61,141 nt of DNA from Strigomonas culicis (Eukaryota > Euglenozoa > Kinetoplastea > Trypanosomatida > Trypanosomatidae), in NCBI GenBank assembly GCA_000482145.1, contig AUXH01000035.1, positions 1 to 61,141 on the forward strand. Direction: 5' to 3'. The position numbers and the translations under genes were made by a program. The notes below the pieces were generated by a model. That model made no database searches. It was not told the origin of the DNA and worked only from the letters and a program-made list of their open reading frames with translations. Within the stretch, counting starts at the first letter, position 1, and each line of letters opens with the position of its first letter. This document shows, piece after piece, positions 1-8,347 of this stretch.

Positions 1-1
1 G

Positions 2-1126
2 CCGCCAGAGGGCCCGAAGCCGCTGAGCCGCGCGCCGGCCGCGCCGCGCAGCGGGCACGCCGCGACGACGCGGCCGGCCGCGGTCACGACGCGGCGGCCG
101 GCGGCGAAGCAGGCGAGCGGCCGCCAGGTGGCGGTGCGCGGCAACCGCCAGGAGCAGCCCGTCAAGGACGGCGGCGCGATCGAGCGCTTCACCGGCCGCG
201 CCGGCGAGCAGGAGCTGGTGGAGCTCATCGAGGCCGACATGCACGTGGGCAAGCTGCCCATCTCGTGGAACGACATCGCGGGGCTCGAGGAGGCGAAGCG
301 GCTGTTGGAGGAGGCGGTGGTGTACCCCGTGCTGATGCCGGACTACTACCAGGGCATCCGCCGCCCGTGGAAGGGCGTGCTCATGTACGGCCCGCCGGGC
401 ACGGGGAAGACAATGCTGGCGAAGGCGGTCGCCTCGGAGTGCAACACGACCTTCTTCAACATTTCGCCGGCGACGCTGACCAGCAAGTGGCGCGGGGACA
501 GCGAGAAGCTGATCCGCATTCTCTTCGAGATGGCGCGCCACTACGCGCCCAGCACGATCTTCATCGACGAGATCGACTCGCTCTGCGGCGAGCGCGGCGG
601 CGGCGGCGAACACGAGGCCTCGCGCCGCGCGAAGGGCACCCTGCTCGCCCAGATGGACGGCGTCGGCGTGGACAGCAACAAGATCGTCATGGTGCTCGGC
701 GCCACGAACCACCCCTGGGACATCGACGAGGCGATGCGGCGTCGTCTGGAGAAGCGCATCTACATCCCCCTGCCGAACCTGGAGGACCGCGTCGGGCTGT
801 TCCAGATCAACACGCAGTCGCTGCGGCTTTCCCCCGACGTGGACTTCCGGCGGCTGTCGAAGATGCTGGAGGGGCACTTCTACAGCTGCGCCGACATCAC
901 GAGCGTCGCGCGGGACGCGGCTATGATGACCATGCGGCGGTACATGCAGGAAGTAGACAAGACGATGCTGAAGGAGAACGCCGCCGAAATTGGTCGGCTG
1001 GTCGCCGAGCAGCCCACGACGATGGAGGACTTTTTGTTGGCGCTCAAGAAGGTGCCCAGCAGTATCAACGTGGAGAACATCAAGCGGTTTGAAACGTGGA
1101 AGAAGGAATTTGAATTCAATGTGTAG
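2..1126 (+). CDS. Katanin p60-like AAA ATPase, 5' partial
   Basis: The frame is open to the left edge of the window, so the N-terminus is missing; the GTG at 128 is only an internal codon. The visible part is a complete meiotic-clade AAA ATPase module: Walker A GPPGTGKT, Walker B IFIDEID, an arginine-finger region (EAMRRRLEKRIYIPLP), and a C-terminal helix typical of the Vps4/katanin group (EDFLLALKKVPSSI near the end). The segment SKWRGDSEKLIRILFEMAR is the substrate-gripping pore-loop region shared by katanin, spastin and Vps4. Katanins sever microtubules by pulling on tubulin tails; in trypanosomatids several paralogues act on the mitotic spindle, cytoplasmic corset and flagellum. The leading ~45 residues seen are low-complexity Ala/Pro/Arg, which suits the linker of katanin p60 rather than the MIT domain of Vps4. 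Katanin, fidgetin and spastin cannot be fully separated without the missing N-terminus. Confidence 0.88.
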   Translation, partial: PPEGPKPLSRAPAAPRSGHAATTRPAAVTTRRPAAKQASGRQVAVRGNRQEQPVKDGGAIERFTGRAGEQELVELIEADMHVGKLPISWNDIAGLEEAKRLLEEAVVYPVLMPDYYQGIRRPWKGVLMYGPPGTGKTMLAKAVASECNTTFFNISPATLTSKWRGDSEKLIRILFEMARHYAPSTIFIDEIDSLCGERGGGGEHEASRRAKGTLLAQMDGVGVDSNKIVMVLGATNHPWDIDEAMRRRLEKRIYIPLPNLEDRVGLFQINTQSLRLSPDVDFRRLSKMLEGHFYSCADITSVARDAAMMTMRRYMQEVDKTMLKENAAEIGRLVAEQPTTMEDFLLALKKVPSSINVENIKRFETWKKEFEFNV

Positions 1127-1571
1127 AACTTATGTACATTGTTCATACGTAGATTCTTTTTTATTTCGTTTAACTGCGCCCCCTTTCTTTTACTTTAAAG
1201 AAAAGGAAGATTTTGTATTTGCATTTTTATCTGTTTTTTCATTGTACCTTATCACGAACACATAAAGAGATACCAATCGCCCGTTGCAACGAAGCTGAAT
1301 ACGATGACGTGTATATATTAAGAGTGGTGAACGGAACAACCCCCTCTTCCCCCTCGTTTCTCTTTGTTCTGCCCTTCCATTTATCAACTTTCTCTCTCTC
1401 TCACTCACTTCATATAGTTCAATTGTAATTGTTGTGGTTGTTGTCACTTTATTGCTTGCAGGCGCACGTGTACATCTGTCGCCCGATCGATCGAAGCACC
1501 CATTCTTGCTTCAGGGGAGCGTCACCCGACTCGCAGCTCCCGTCACCCCGCTGTCGACCTAGCCTGCCCGG
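1127..1571 (+). other. Intergenic spacer with trans-splice signals
   Basis: There is no credible gene. It holds the 3' UTR of the katanin-like gene and the 5' region of the next gene. A CT-rich tract at about 1388-1410 is followed by AG at 1416-1417, and a second candidate acceptor AG lies at 1460-1461. Confidence 0.6.
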
Positions 1572-4229
1572 ATGAGTGAAGGAAAGAAGTTGGGCACCCG
1601 CCCGCGGAGCATCTCCCCCGAGCCGTCGCAGGCGATGCTGCGCAACAGGCGGGACGCCGAGAGCGCGTGGCAGTACCCCTCCACGCGGCGCTGCCTCGCG
1701 TGCGGCCGGCTCGGCTGCACCACCTGCGGCGGCACGATCGACCCCGCGCAGAAGCGGATGCGGCTCGAGACGCTCAAGCTGAACACGCCCTACGAGCGCC
1801 AGAAGCTGCGACGCCTCAACGACGAGCTGCTGCAGGACGAGGCGCAGGCCCGCCGCGCGCTGCTGGACGCGTGGGCGGCCGGTAGCGATCGGCTGCTCCG
1901 TGAGAGGCGGACCGGCGCACAGCTGATCCGCCTCGACCGGAAGGAGCGGAAGGCGCGCGCTTACCTGTGCAAGCAGGAGGGCGCGCAGCGCGAGCTGCTC
2001 GGCGCGACGGCGGACCTTCAGATGGTGCAGGTGCATCTGCTGGAGGCGGAGCGCAAAGGGCGCAGCGCCGTCGCCGCGCGCGAGCGCGCCGCGCGCCACG
2101 CCTTCGCGGCGCGCTCGGAGGACGCGGAGCAGCTCGCGACGGTCGTGCGCCGGGAGCAGTGCATGCGCGACAGCATCGTCTTCAACGAGTGCGCCGCGTG
2201 GAACAAGCTGCTGACGGCCGAGGCGGACACGACCGGCTCCATGGCCGCGCAGCACAAGGCGCAGCGCGCGCTGCTCGACCAGTGCCTGGCGGCGCGGGCC
2301 GACGTCGAGGGCAGCTGGGCGCACGGGCTGCGCCGGCTGCGCGACGGCGCCGCCGCACACGCACGGTGGGTCGGCAGTCTCATGCACGAGCGCGCGGCGC
2401 TGTACGCGAGGCGCGAGGCAAAGGCAAAGGAGCTCTTCGCCGAGGCGCTGCGCGGCTACCAGTGCCTCCGGGCGGAGCGCTGCGAGGAGGAGGACTACAT
2501 GGAGGAGCGTCGCTTCCTGCTGGACCGCCGCTGCGAGGGCGTCGCGCGCGAGGAGCAGTTTGCGCGGCAGGACGTCGCGGACGAGCGCGCCGCCGGCGTG
2601 CACCGGCTCTTCCTCGCGATGAAGACGGCCGAGGAGGACGTCTACCGCGCGCAGCGCTACAGGGCGTCTCAGCAGGAGAGCGAGGCCAGCCGCGCGTTTG
2701 GCACACTGCTCGCCATCTGCGTCGAGGAGGACGAGGCGTTCCGCCACCTGCGCGCGGCGGAGGCGGAGGAGCGGCAGCAGCGGGCGGCGTGGGCGGCCGC
2801 GCGGCGCGAGAGCCGTCGCGCACTCGCCGCGGAGTGGGAGGCCGGCGCAAAGACGACGCGGGAGGAGGAGAGCGCGGCGTGGGGTCTTCTCCTGCGGCAG
2901 AGGGATGAGGGCGAGATGCGCGTGTTGGCCGCCGCCGCCTCCCGCGATCGTATGACCCGTGAGCTGTATAACGGTTTCGTGCTGGGGAGCCAGGAGATCT
3001 CGGCGCTGGAGCGGGATGCGCGCTTTCACATCGTCTCCCTCATGTCGGAAGGGGGGGATGCGATTCACAAGTGTGAGCGCCTGCGGCTGCAGCAGCGGCT
3101 CAACATGGAGAAGGCCGAGGCGCACGGCCGCGACACGCTCTTGTTCGCGGAGGAGCGGCACCGCGAGAAGCTGTACGCGTACATGCGCACGGATCACAGT
3201 GCCATCCTAGAAAGGGAAAAGGCCCGGCAGGAGCACCTGGAGGCCTTTCTGAAGACGCCCGACGCCTTCTTCGCAACGCTGTGGCAGGAACAGGCGGCTG
3301 CCTTCGCGGCCCTGGGGGTCGCCTTCGCGCGCGACTACGCGGCTGCGGCCGCCGCGGCGCGCTGGCGCGCGGAGCTGGACTGCCTTCACCGCGAGGCGCA
3401 GCACCGCCAGCTGCTGGTGCAGGCGGAGGCGTCCGCGCGCGGCGGCCTCGCGCGGCAGAGCGACGAGCACCGGCAGTGCACCGTCGCGGCGCTCCGCGCG
3501 CAGTGGGCGACGCGCCTGCTGGAGGTCGCCCTCGACCACGAGCGCGGCCGCGAGCAGCTCGCGCGGGCGGAGGCGGAGGCCTGCGCGGCGCTCGCGGCCG
3601 ACGGCGCGGCGCAGCGGGCGGCCGCGGCGCAGCGCGAGGTGGCGCGCCTGCGGCAGGAGCTGCTGCGGCGCCAGGTCGCGCAGCAGGAGGACCCGCGCGT
3701 GCGCACGGACGTGGGGGAGGCGCTGCCCCTCACCGGCCGCGCCGCGGCGACCCCCGCCGCCGCCGCGCGGCCGCTCAGCGAGGCGGACGTGTTCCGGGCG
3801 AGGCTCGCGCTCTCGCAGCTGGGCGTCGGCGCCTCCGGGGACGAGGACGCGTCCGCTGCCACGCAGGCCCTCACGGCCGAGGCGGTGGATGCGCTTGCCC
3901 TTTTATTAGATGCAGTCAACGCGCGGCGGTCGCACCAGCTGCAGCAGCTCCGGCAAGCCGAGAGGGCTTACGAGGGCAGTGCGAAGCGAATGGCGTCGCT
4001 GGAGGAGGCGCTGGGGCGCGAGGTGGAGAAGAAGGAGCAGGCGGCGCTCTGCCTGGAGCGGGACGAGGAGGAGCGCCGGCGGCGCTTTGAGAACGACCTG
4101 AACGAGAAGAAGCGCAGCATCAAGCAGATCGAGATTGAGCAGCGGCGACGGAGAGAAGCCGAGAGTGAGTTAAAGGCGCAGCAGGACGAAATCGAGTCCA
4201 TCAAGCAGTGCATTCACCGGCGTCACTAA
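1572..4229 (+). CDS. Large coiled-coil protein with N-terminal CxxC knuckle, unknown function
   Basis: The predicted product has 885 residues and I do not recognise a family. Near the N-terminus there is a compact CxxC-x4-CxxC arrangement (Cys41, 44, 49, 52; RCLACGRLGCTTCGG), which could bind one zinc ion. Nearly all of the rest is very rich in Glu, Arg, Ala and Gln with no prolines over long stretches, the signature of extended alpha-helix or coiled coil. A short Ala/Pro/Gly-rich break near residues 715-745 divides it from a final coiled coil that ends with basic, Lys/Arg/Glu-rich helices. Such proteins in trypanosomatids are often cytoskeletal or flagellar, but that is inference. The gene is very GC-rich and therefore carries several long antisense and out-of-frame open frames, which I regard as shadows. 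The ATG at 1572 is the first in frame after the upstream acceptor signals. Confidence 0.8.
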   Translation: MSEGKKLGTRPRSISPEPSQAMLRNRRDAESAWQYPSTRRCLACGRLGCTTCGGTIDPAQKRMRLETLKLNTPYERQKLRRLNDELLQDEAQARRALLDAWAAGSDRLLRERRTGAQLIRLDRKERKARAYLCKQEGAQRELLGATADLQMVQVHLLEAERKGRSAVAARERAARHAFAARSEDAEQLATVVRREQCMRDSIVFNECAAWNKLLTAEADTTGSMAAQHKAQRALLDQCLAARADVEGSWAHGLRRLRDGAAAHARWVGSLMHERAALYARREAKAKELFAEALRGYQCLRAERCEEEDYMEERRFLLDRRCEGVAREEQFARQDVADERAAGVHRLFLAMKTAEEDVYRAQRYRASQQESEASRAFGTLLAICVEEDEAFRHLRAAEAEERQQRAAWAAARRESRRALAAEWEAGAKTTREEESAAWGLLLRQRDEGEMRVLAAAASRDRMTRELYNGFVLGSQEISALERDARFHIVSLMSEGGDAIHKCERLRLQQRLNMEKAEAHGRDTLLFAEERHREKLYAYMRTDHSAILEREKARQEHLEAFLKTPDAFFATLWQEQAAAFAALGVAFARDYAAAAAAARWRAELDCLHREAQHRQLLVQAEASARGGLARQSDEHRQCTVAALRAQWATRLLEVALDHERGREQLARAEAEACAALAADGAAQRAAAAQREVARLRQELLRRQVAQQEDPRVRTDVGEALPLTGRAAATPAAAARPLSEADVFRARLALSQLGVGASGDEDASAATQALTAEAVDALALLLDAVNARRSHQLQQLRQAERAYEGSAKRMASLEEALGREVEKKEQAALCLERDEEERRRRFENDLNEKKRSIKQIEIEQRRRREAESELKAQQDEIESIKQCIHRRH

Positions 4230-4586
4230 GCCTCTATCACCACCTTTTTTATTGTTGTCATTCTGTCTTATAAACCTAGATTCTTTTTTGTTGTTGTTGT
4301 TGTTGTTTTTCTTAGATTTCATACTTGTTACTATATTGATGCTGAAGCAGATTCTCCTTAGATTCATACATCTAAAAACTGTGGTACACGTTTTCCACCC
4401 TGTTTGTATTCGCGTCCTTCGCTGTTCCCCCGTACTGCTAGTCCACGCGCTACTGTTTACTTCTCAACGATCACGATCTACCCCCCTTACGGTTTCGATG
4501 TACTCTCCACTGTGACACCAAGATACCAAAAGACTAACTAACTTCTTGCATTTTTTTTTTTCGTTTTCCTTTCAAATCCTTTCAGC
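4230..4586 (+). other. Intergenic spacer, (TTG)n tract and splice signal
   Basis: No gene is seen. A short TTG repeat lies at 4288-4306. A long pyrimidine tract runs from about 4551 to 4583 and leads directly into the acceptor AG for the next gene. Confidence 0.65.
4584..4585 (+). promoter_or_regulatory. Predicted spliced-leader acceptor AG
   Basis: This is the first AG after a ~33-nt pyrimidine-rich tract and lies one base before the ATG at 4587. If used, the gene-specific 5' UTR would be a single nucleotide behind the spliced leader. Confidence 0.6.
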
Positions 4587-5726
4587 ATGGCTCAATTCGA
4601 TATTATCCTGATTGGTGCCACGGGCTACACGGGCAGGATCACTGCCAAGTTCCTGAGCAAGCAGTCCGCGACGACCTGGGCTATGGCGGGGCGCAGCGCT
4701 GCCAAGCTCCAGGAGCTCAACAAGGAGCTGAAGACCAACGTGAGCACCTTTGAGATCGACGTGAACAAGCCCGAAACCCTCGACGCGGTCTGCCAACGGG
4801 CCAGGTGCATCATCTCCTGCGCCGGCCCGTTCACCCGCTGCGGGATGCCAGTGGTGGATGCGTGTGTGCGCAACGGCGTGCACTACATCGACTCCACCGG
4901 CGAGTTCAACTTTGTGCGCGCCGTCATCGAAAAGCACAACGAGGAAGCGAAGCGCAAGAACATCGTGTTGGTCTCCTGCTGCGGCTTCGACTCAGTCCCC
5001 GCGGACCTCGGCAACTACGTGCTGCACCGCGACGCGAAGGAGCCCGTGAAGTCCGTCCAGTGCTACTATAAACTGCACACGGCCGGCGTGTCGAACGGCA
5101 CGGTCAACTCGATCAGCGAGGTGATGGCCGTCATCGGCCGCAAGGACCTCGACCCCTGCAGCCTCAACCCGCCCGAGGCGCCGCGGCCCGTCGCGGCCCC
5201 CACGCGCATGCTCATGTGGTGGGACGGCCGCCGCGGCTTCACGGCGCCCTACGGCATGGCCGCCATCAACGAGCGCATCGTCCGCCGCACGAACGCCCTC
5301 ATGGGGAGCCGCGCGAGCTACGTCGAGGCGATGCAGGGCGGCGCGCTGGCGATGCTGCAGGCGACGATCCTCCACTTCCTCTTCCCCTTCTTCGCGATCG
5401 GCCCGCTGCGCCGCTTCCTCGTGGGCCGCTTCTTCCCCGCCGTCTCGTCCGTCGGGCCCAGCGACGCGCAGAAGAAGGACTGCAAGTACACGTGCACCTT
5501 CGAGGGGAGGACGGTGTCCGGCAAGAGCATCACGGTGGAGGTCTCGCACAAGTACGACATGTACGACGCCACCGGTCTGTACCTCATTGCCTGTGCTCGC
5601 AGCGCGCTGCGGCTGACGGATGAAAAGGCCGTCAAGCCGGGCGCGCTGACGCCGAGCGCCGCGTTCGGAAACACCCTTGTGAGCTTCTGCAAGGACGAGG
5701 GCCTACGTGTCACGACGTCCCTGTAA
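4587..5726 (+). CDS. Saccharopine dehydrogenase-like oxidoreductase
   Basis: The predicted product has 379 residues. It begins with a Rossmann dinucleotide-binding motif (IILIGATGYTGRITAKFL, about residues 6-23), followed by AMAGRSAAKL and IISCAGPFTRCGMPVVDAC. This order is typical of the saccharopine dehydrogenase-like oxidoreductase / trans-acting enoyl reductase family (SCCPDH-type). The mid-region VSCCGFDSVPADLGNYV is also a family hallmark. A hydrophobic stretch near residues 245-270 (LQATILHFLFPFFAIGPL) suggests membrane or lipid-droplet association, as in SCCPDH. The substrate is not predictable; despite the family name there is no evidence for lysine metabolism. The start is fixed by an acceptor AG one base upstream. 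Confidence 0.85.
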   Translation: MAQFDIILIGATGYTGRITAKFLSKQSATTWAMAGRSAAKLQELNKELKTNVSTFEIDVNKPETLDAVCQRARCIISCAGPFTRCGMPVVDACVRNGVHYIDSTGEFNFVRAVIEKHNEEAKRKNIVLVSCCGFDSVPADLGNYVLHRDAKEPVKSVQCYYKLHTAGVSNGTVNSISEVMAVIGRKDLDPCSLNPPEAPRPVAAPTRMLMWWDGRRGFTAPYGMAAINERIVRRTNALMGSRASYVEAMQGGALAMLQATILHFLFPFFAIGPLRRFLVGRFFPAVSSVGPSDAQKKDCKYTCTFEGRTVSGKSITVEVSHKYDMYDATGLYLIACARSALRLTDEKAVKPGALTPSAAFGNTLVSFCKDEGLRVTTSL

Positions 5727-6034
5727 GACCATGGGGTGCCCCCCCCTCTCTCTCTCTTTTTATTTATATTATTATTATTTTTTTTTTTTACTATACACAT
5801 ACTATATACTCTACTATTTTGAGTGTGTGACTCTTATTTATTTTGATGACTGTCACCACTTATTCGGAAACCATCGACGAGCACCCGCATCGAGGTCACC
5901 GTCTTCTTGTCGAGCGCGCGCCCAGGCTGTCCGACTGCCCCTGTCACTCCTCTTTTTTGATTGTGGATCTGAAACTGCCTTTCCCGTTTTCTCCACTCTC
6001 TCTCTTTCTCTTTCTCTGCAGTGTCGATACTCGT
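5727..6034 (+). other. Intergenic spacer, pyrimidine-rich
   Basis: No gene is seen. The frame upstream of 6035 stays open but translates a polypyrimidine tract, so it is treated as the untranslated leader region. T-rich runs lie near 5756-5795 and CT-rich runs near 5985-6018. Confidence 0.6.
6020..6021 (+). promoter_or_regulatory. Predicted spliced-leader acceptor AG
   Basis: A CT-rich tract at about 5990-6018 ends in GCAG. The site lies 13 bases before the ATG at 6035 and excludes the longer reading-frame start at 5843. Confidence 0.65.
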
Positions 6035-6895
6035 ATGTCTAGCGCGCAGAACATCCGCTACGACCGGCAGGTCCGTCTGTGGGGACACGCCACTCAGAAG
6101 TGGCTCTCGAGCTGCTGCGTCGTCGTCGTCGGCCTGGGCAGCGCCACGAGCGAGGTGGTCAAGAACCTGTGCCTCGCCGGCGTCCGCGCCATCACGCTCG
6201 TGGACGACGGCCTCGTGGAGCCCGACGACTACTTCAACCACATTTTGCTGCAGACCGGTGCGCTCGGCGAGCGCAAGGACGCCGTCTGCGCGAGCGCGCT
6301 CCGCGGCCTCAACCCGTCCGTGGACGTCCAGACGCGTCTCCCCGCGGCGCACAAGGCGTCTGCGGAGCCGGCGACGGTGCGCCTGCTCCTGACGCAGGTG
6401 TGCCCCACCATGGAGGCCGTCCGAGGCTGCTCGCTGGAGCGCTTCGCCGCGAGCGACATTGTGGTCATCGCCCTCTCCGGCGGCGCCGGCACGCTCGCGC
6501 TGTACGTGTACGGCCGCGCGGAGGCCACCGTCCAGCAGCAGCTCCACGCGCTCCTGGAGGACCGCGCGCGGCTGGCCGCGGCGCCGCGGGCGCTCCAGGA
6601 GTTCGTGCTGCTGCTGCACCTCGGCGCGTGCCCGCCGGGCCCCGCCGCGCCGCTGCTGCTGAAGGCCGCCGCGGAGGCCAGCCGCCTCGGCCTCGCGCAG
6701 GCGGATGTGGCCGCCGTCCTCGCCGCGCGCGACCTCCCCGCAAGTGCGGTCGAGGCCTCGCTCGTCGGCGCGACCATCTCGCAGCACGTCATGTACATGG
6801 CGCAGAGCTGGTCCGCGCCGGCCGCCGCCCAGCGGCTGCGGTGGTCGCTCTACCGCCGCGGGGGCGAGGCGAACGTTCTGGTGGGCGCATGGTGA
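6035..6895 (+). CDS. ThiF-family E1 subunit, AOS1/SAE1-like (SUMO or NEDD8 activation)
   Basis: The 286-residue product opens with NIRYDRQVRLWGHATQKWL, the hallmark of the non-catalytic subunits of heterodimeric E1 enzymes (AOS1/SAE1 for SUMO, ULA1/NAE1 for NEDD8). A Rossmann segment VVVVGLGSATSEVVKNLC follows, then LVDDGLVEPDDYFNH. No catalytic Cys domain is seen, as expected for this subunit. The C-terminal part (LVGATISQHVMYMAQ) matches the conserved GGxxxQExxK region of the adenylation fold in degraded form. The middle is Ala/Leu-rich and compact, so the protein is shorter than typical AOS1 (~340 residues). AOS1 versus ULA1 cannot be decided by eye. A SIZ1-like SUMO E3 occurs later in the window. 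The ATG at 6035 is chosen because the acceptor AG at 6020-6021 lies just upstream. Confidence 0.78.
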   Translation: MSSAQNIRYDRQVRLWGHATQKWLSSCCVVVVGLGSATSEVVKNLCLAGVRAITLVDDGLVEPDDYFNHILLQTGALGERKDAVCASALRGLNPSVDVQTRLPAAHKASAEPATVRLLLTQVCPTMEAVRGCSLERFAASDIVVIALSGGAGTLALYVYGRAEATVQQQLHALLEDRARLAAAPRALQEFVLLLHLGACPPGPAAPLLLKAAAEASRLGLAQADVAAVLAARDLPASAVEASLVGATISQHVMYMAQSWSAPAAAQRLRWSLYRRGGEANVLVGAW

Positions 6896-7380
6896 TGCTT
6901 ACAGCAATAAACAGAATAATCTCTCTCACACACACACAAAAAAAAAAAGATTTGGAGCACAAACCAACACCAACAAAATACCCTTGTTCGATACCGCTAT
7001 GCTTCTTCCTCCCCCCCCCTCCCTCTTATCTTCGAAAGGAAGCCGACGGTCGACCGTCGGGTAAAAGAGCGACCGGCGCTGCGCTTGAACCGAGGGCACC
7101 TGCCTGTCGCGGTAGGGCGGCGGCTAGGGCCCCGGCCACTGGCTTCGGCCTGCTGGCAATGGCGGAGGCCCACCGCCCTTTCACGGCGTTTGTGGGTGTT
7201 GAGTTGGTATCGTCTAGCTAAAAGAGGGAGAGAGGGTAACAAGCGAATCGTAGCGCGCATGAAACAAAAAGGAACCATGCTGCTGCTCTCGCGCGGAGAG
7301 CTCCAGGCGACACTAGATTTCGGTTCGTTCTAATTATTAAGTACCACACAAAGACAACCAAAAAGCACGAACCAACCACC
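6896..7380. terminator. Convergent strand-switch region
   Basis: The + strand cluster ends at 6895 and the - strand cluster ends at 7381, so two polycistronic units converge here. In trypanosomatids such regions are where RNA polymerase II transcription terminates, often marked by base J or H3.V and sometimes by tRNA or other Pol III genes. The left part has CA and A runs (about 6926-6950) and a C run (7010-7020). The central part, about 7040-7220, is strikingly GC-rich and can fold; see the separate entry. No protein gene is credible here. Confidence 0.8.
7040..7222. ncRNA. Candidate structured non-coding RNA block
   Basis: This GC-rich island sits inside an AT-richer switch region. It contains a perfect 18-bp palindrome at 7043-7060 (CCGACGGT CG ACCGTCGG) and a hairpin at about 7136-7156 closed by a UUCG tetraloop (GGC-TTCG-GCC). 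On the - strand a box-B-like GGTTCAAGCGC at 7082-7092 is followed 17 bases later by TTTT (7062-7065), and an A-box-like TAGCTAGACGA lies near 7209-7219. That layout would suit a Pol III transcript of about 150 nt, but neither box matches consensus fully and I cannot match it to 7SL, U snRNA, 5S or tRNA. Confidence 0.25.
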
Positions 7381-8106
7381 CTAGTCAAAGGGCACCACGG
7401 CCTCGGCGACGTGGTCCTCGTGCGCCTCCTCCTTCCGGCCGTACATGAACAGCAGGACCATCTGTGCGATGGCCGCCAGGAGGCACAGAAAGTTGCAAAA
7501 GAAGACGACAATATCCATTTGCATGACGCCGACAATGGTCCAACAGAGAGCATTGAAAAACGCGAAGCACACGGTCAGCGGCGCCAAGGAGGCGGCGTTC
7601 TTCGTCTGCACAATATGCTTAAACTGCAGCAGCGGCGAGCTGATCATGAAAATACCCGCAAACGTGGCCTCGATGCCCGTGAACGCCGAGGCGGTGCTGA
7701 ACTTGCCAGCCGCGATGAGCGCGACGCAGATGAGGAGGTGTGCTACACTGATGAAGACAAAGAAGAAGTAGGTGAAGAGGCTCTTCATGTACGTGGTCGC
7801 ATCCAGCTTCTTGCGGATCTTTTCCTCGCGCCGCGCGACGGAAAGAAAGACAAGCGACGAGTACGTGGCGACCGCGTTGCCCAGGGCGTTGGATATCATC
7901 ATGGGCACGATGCTCTTGAAGAGGCCGTAGGTGGACCAGGTGACGGTGCTGAACAGCACGGCGCCGAGGAAGATGTTGGTGTTGCCGCCGATGCTCCCGT
8001 TCTTCTCGTAGGCACGGGCCATGACAATGGGAGAGCCGTTGAGAAGAACCGAGAAGAAGCTCGCCGTGTAGGAAAGCAGCGATACAATGACGTCGAACGC
8101 CGCCAT
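7381..8106 (-). CDS. SWEET (MtN3/saliva) sugar transporter
   Basis: The 241-residue product is almost all hydrophobic with seven predicted membrane helices, the size and layout of eukaryotic SWEETs (two three-helix MtN3 units joined by a linker helix). Family-like features include an N-terminal helix leading to LNGSPIVMARAYEKNGSIG, TVTWSTYGLFKS in TM2, SSPLLQFKHIVQTKNAASL before the second unit, and NALCWTIVGVMQMDIVVFFCN in the final pair. SWEETs are energy-independent uniporters for mono- or disaccharides. The frame continues upstream to 8475, but that part translates polypyrimidine and short hydrophobic junk; the ATG at 8106 starts the conserved fold. The C-terminus is acidic (KEEAHEDH), probably cytosolic. 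This is the last gene of its cluster, next to the convergent switch. Confidence 0.85.
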   Translation of the reverse strand: MAAFDVIVSLLSYTASFFSVLLNGSPIVMARAYEKNGSIGGNTNIFLGAVLFSTVTWSTYGLFKSIVPMMISNALGNAVATYSSLVFLSVARREEKIRKKLDATTYMKSLFTYFFFVFISVAHLLICVALIAAGKFSTASAFTGIEATFAGIFMISSPLLQFKHIVQTKNAASLAPLTVCFAFFNALCWTIVGVMQMDIVVFFCNFLCLLAAIAQMVLLFMYGRKEEAHEDHVAEAVVPFD

Positions 8107-8347
8107 TGTATAAGCGCTAGAACTATTGAACGGAAGAGGAAGTGGTAGAGGGAAGCGGAAATAAACAAGAGAAAGAGTCAACAAAGAATGCATAAAGACA
8201 AGAAGGACGGAAGTGACCTGAGGGAGGCAGGTAAAAAAAAAAAAAGGAAAGATAGAATTCTTGTTATTCAAATAAACACTCTGTTTCTTGTTGTTTCCTT
8301 TTCTGTCACTGTTACTGTATCTCTGTAAAAGAGGCGGGGCGACCCGC

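Noticed and set aside
1449..3197. 582-residue - strand open frame
   Set aside because: It is antisense to the coiled-coil gene; the Arg/Ala/Leu-rich translation is what GC-rich coiled-coil codons give on the opposite strand.
3281..4090. 269-residue + strand frame inside the coiled-coil gene
   Set aside because: It is an out-of-frame Gly/Ala/Arg translation of the same GC-rich sequence.
7040..7222. A conventional tRNA in the convergent switch region
   Set aside because: The A- and B-box-like elements are about 120 bases apart and no cloverleaf with an anticodon arm can be drawn.
6997..7278. 93-residue - strand frame in the convergent switch region
   Set aside because: It covers the structured GC-rich block; the Arg-rich product has no family likeness and the sequence is better explained as non-coding.
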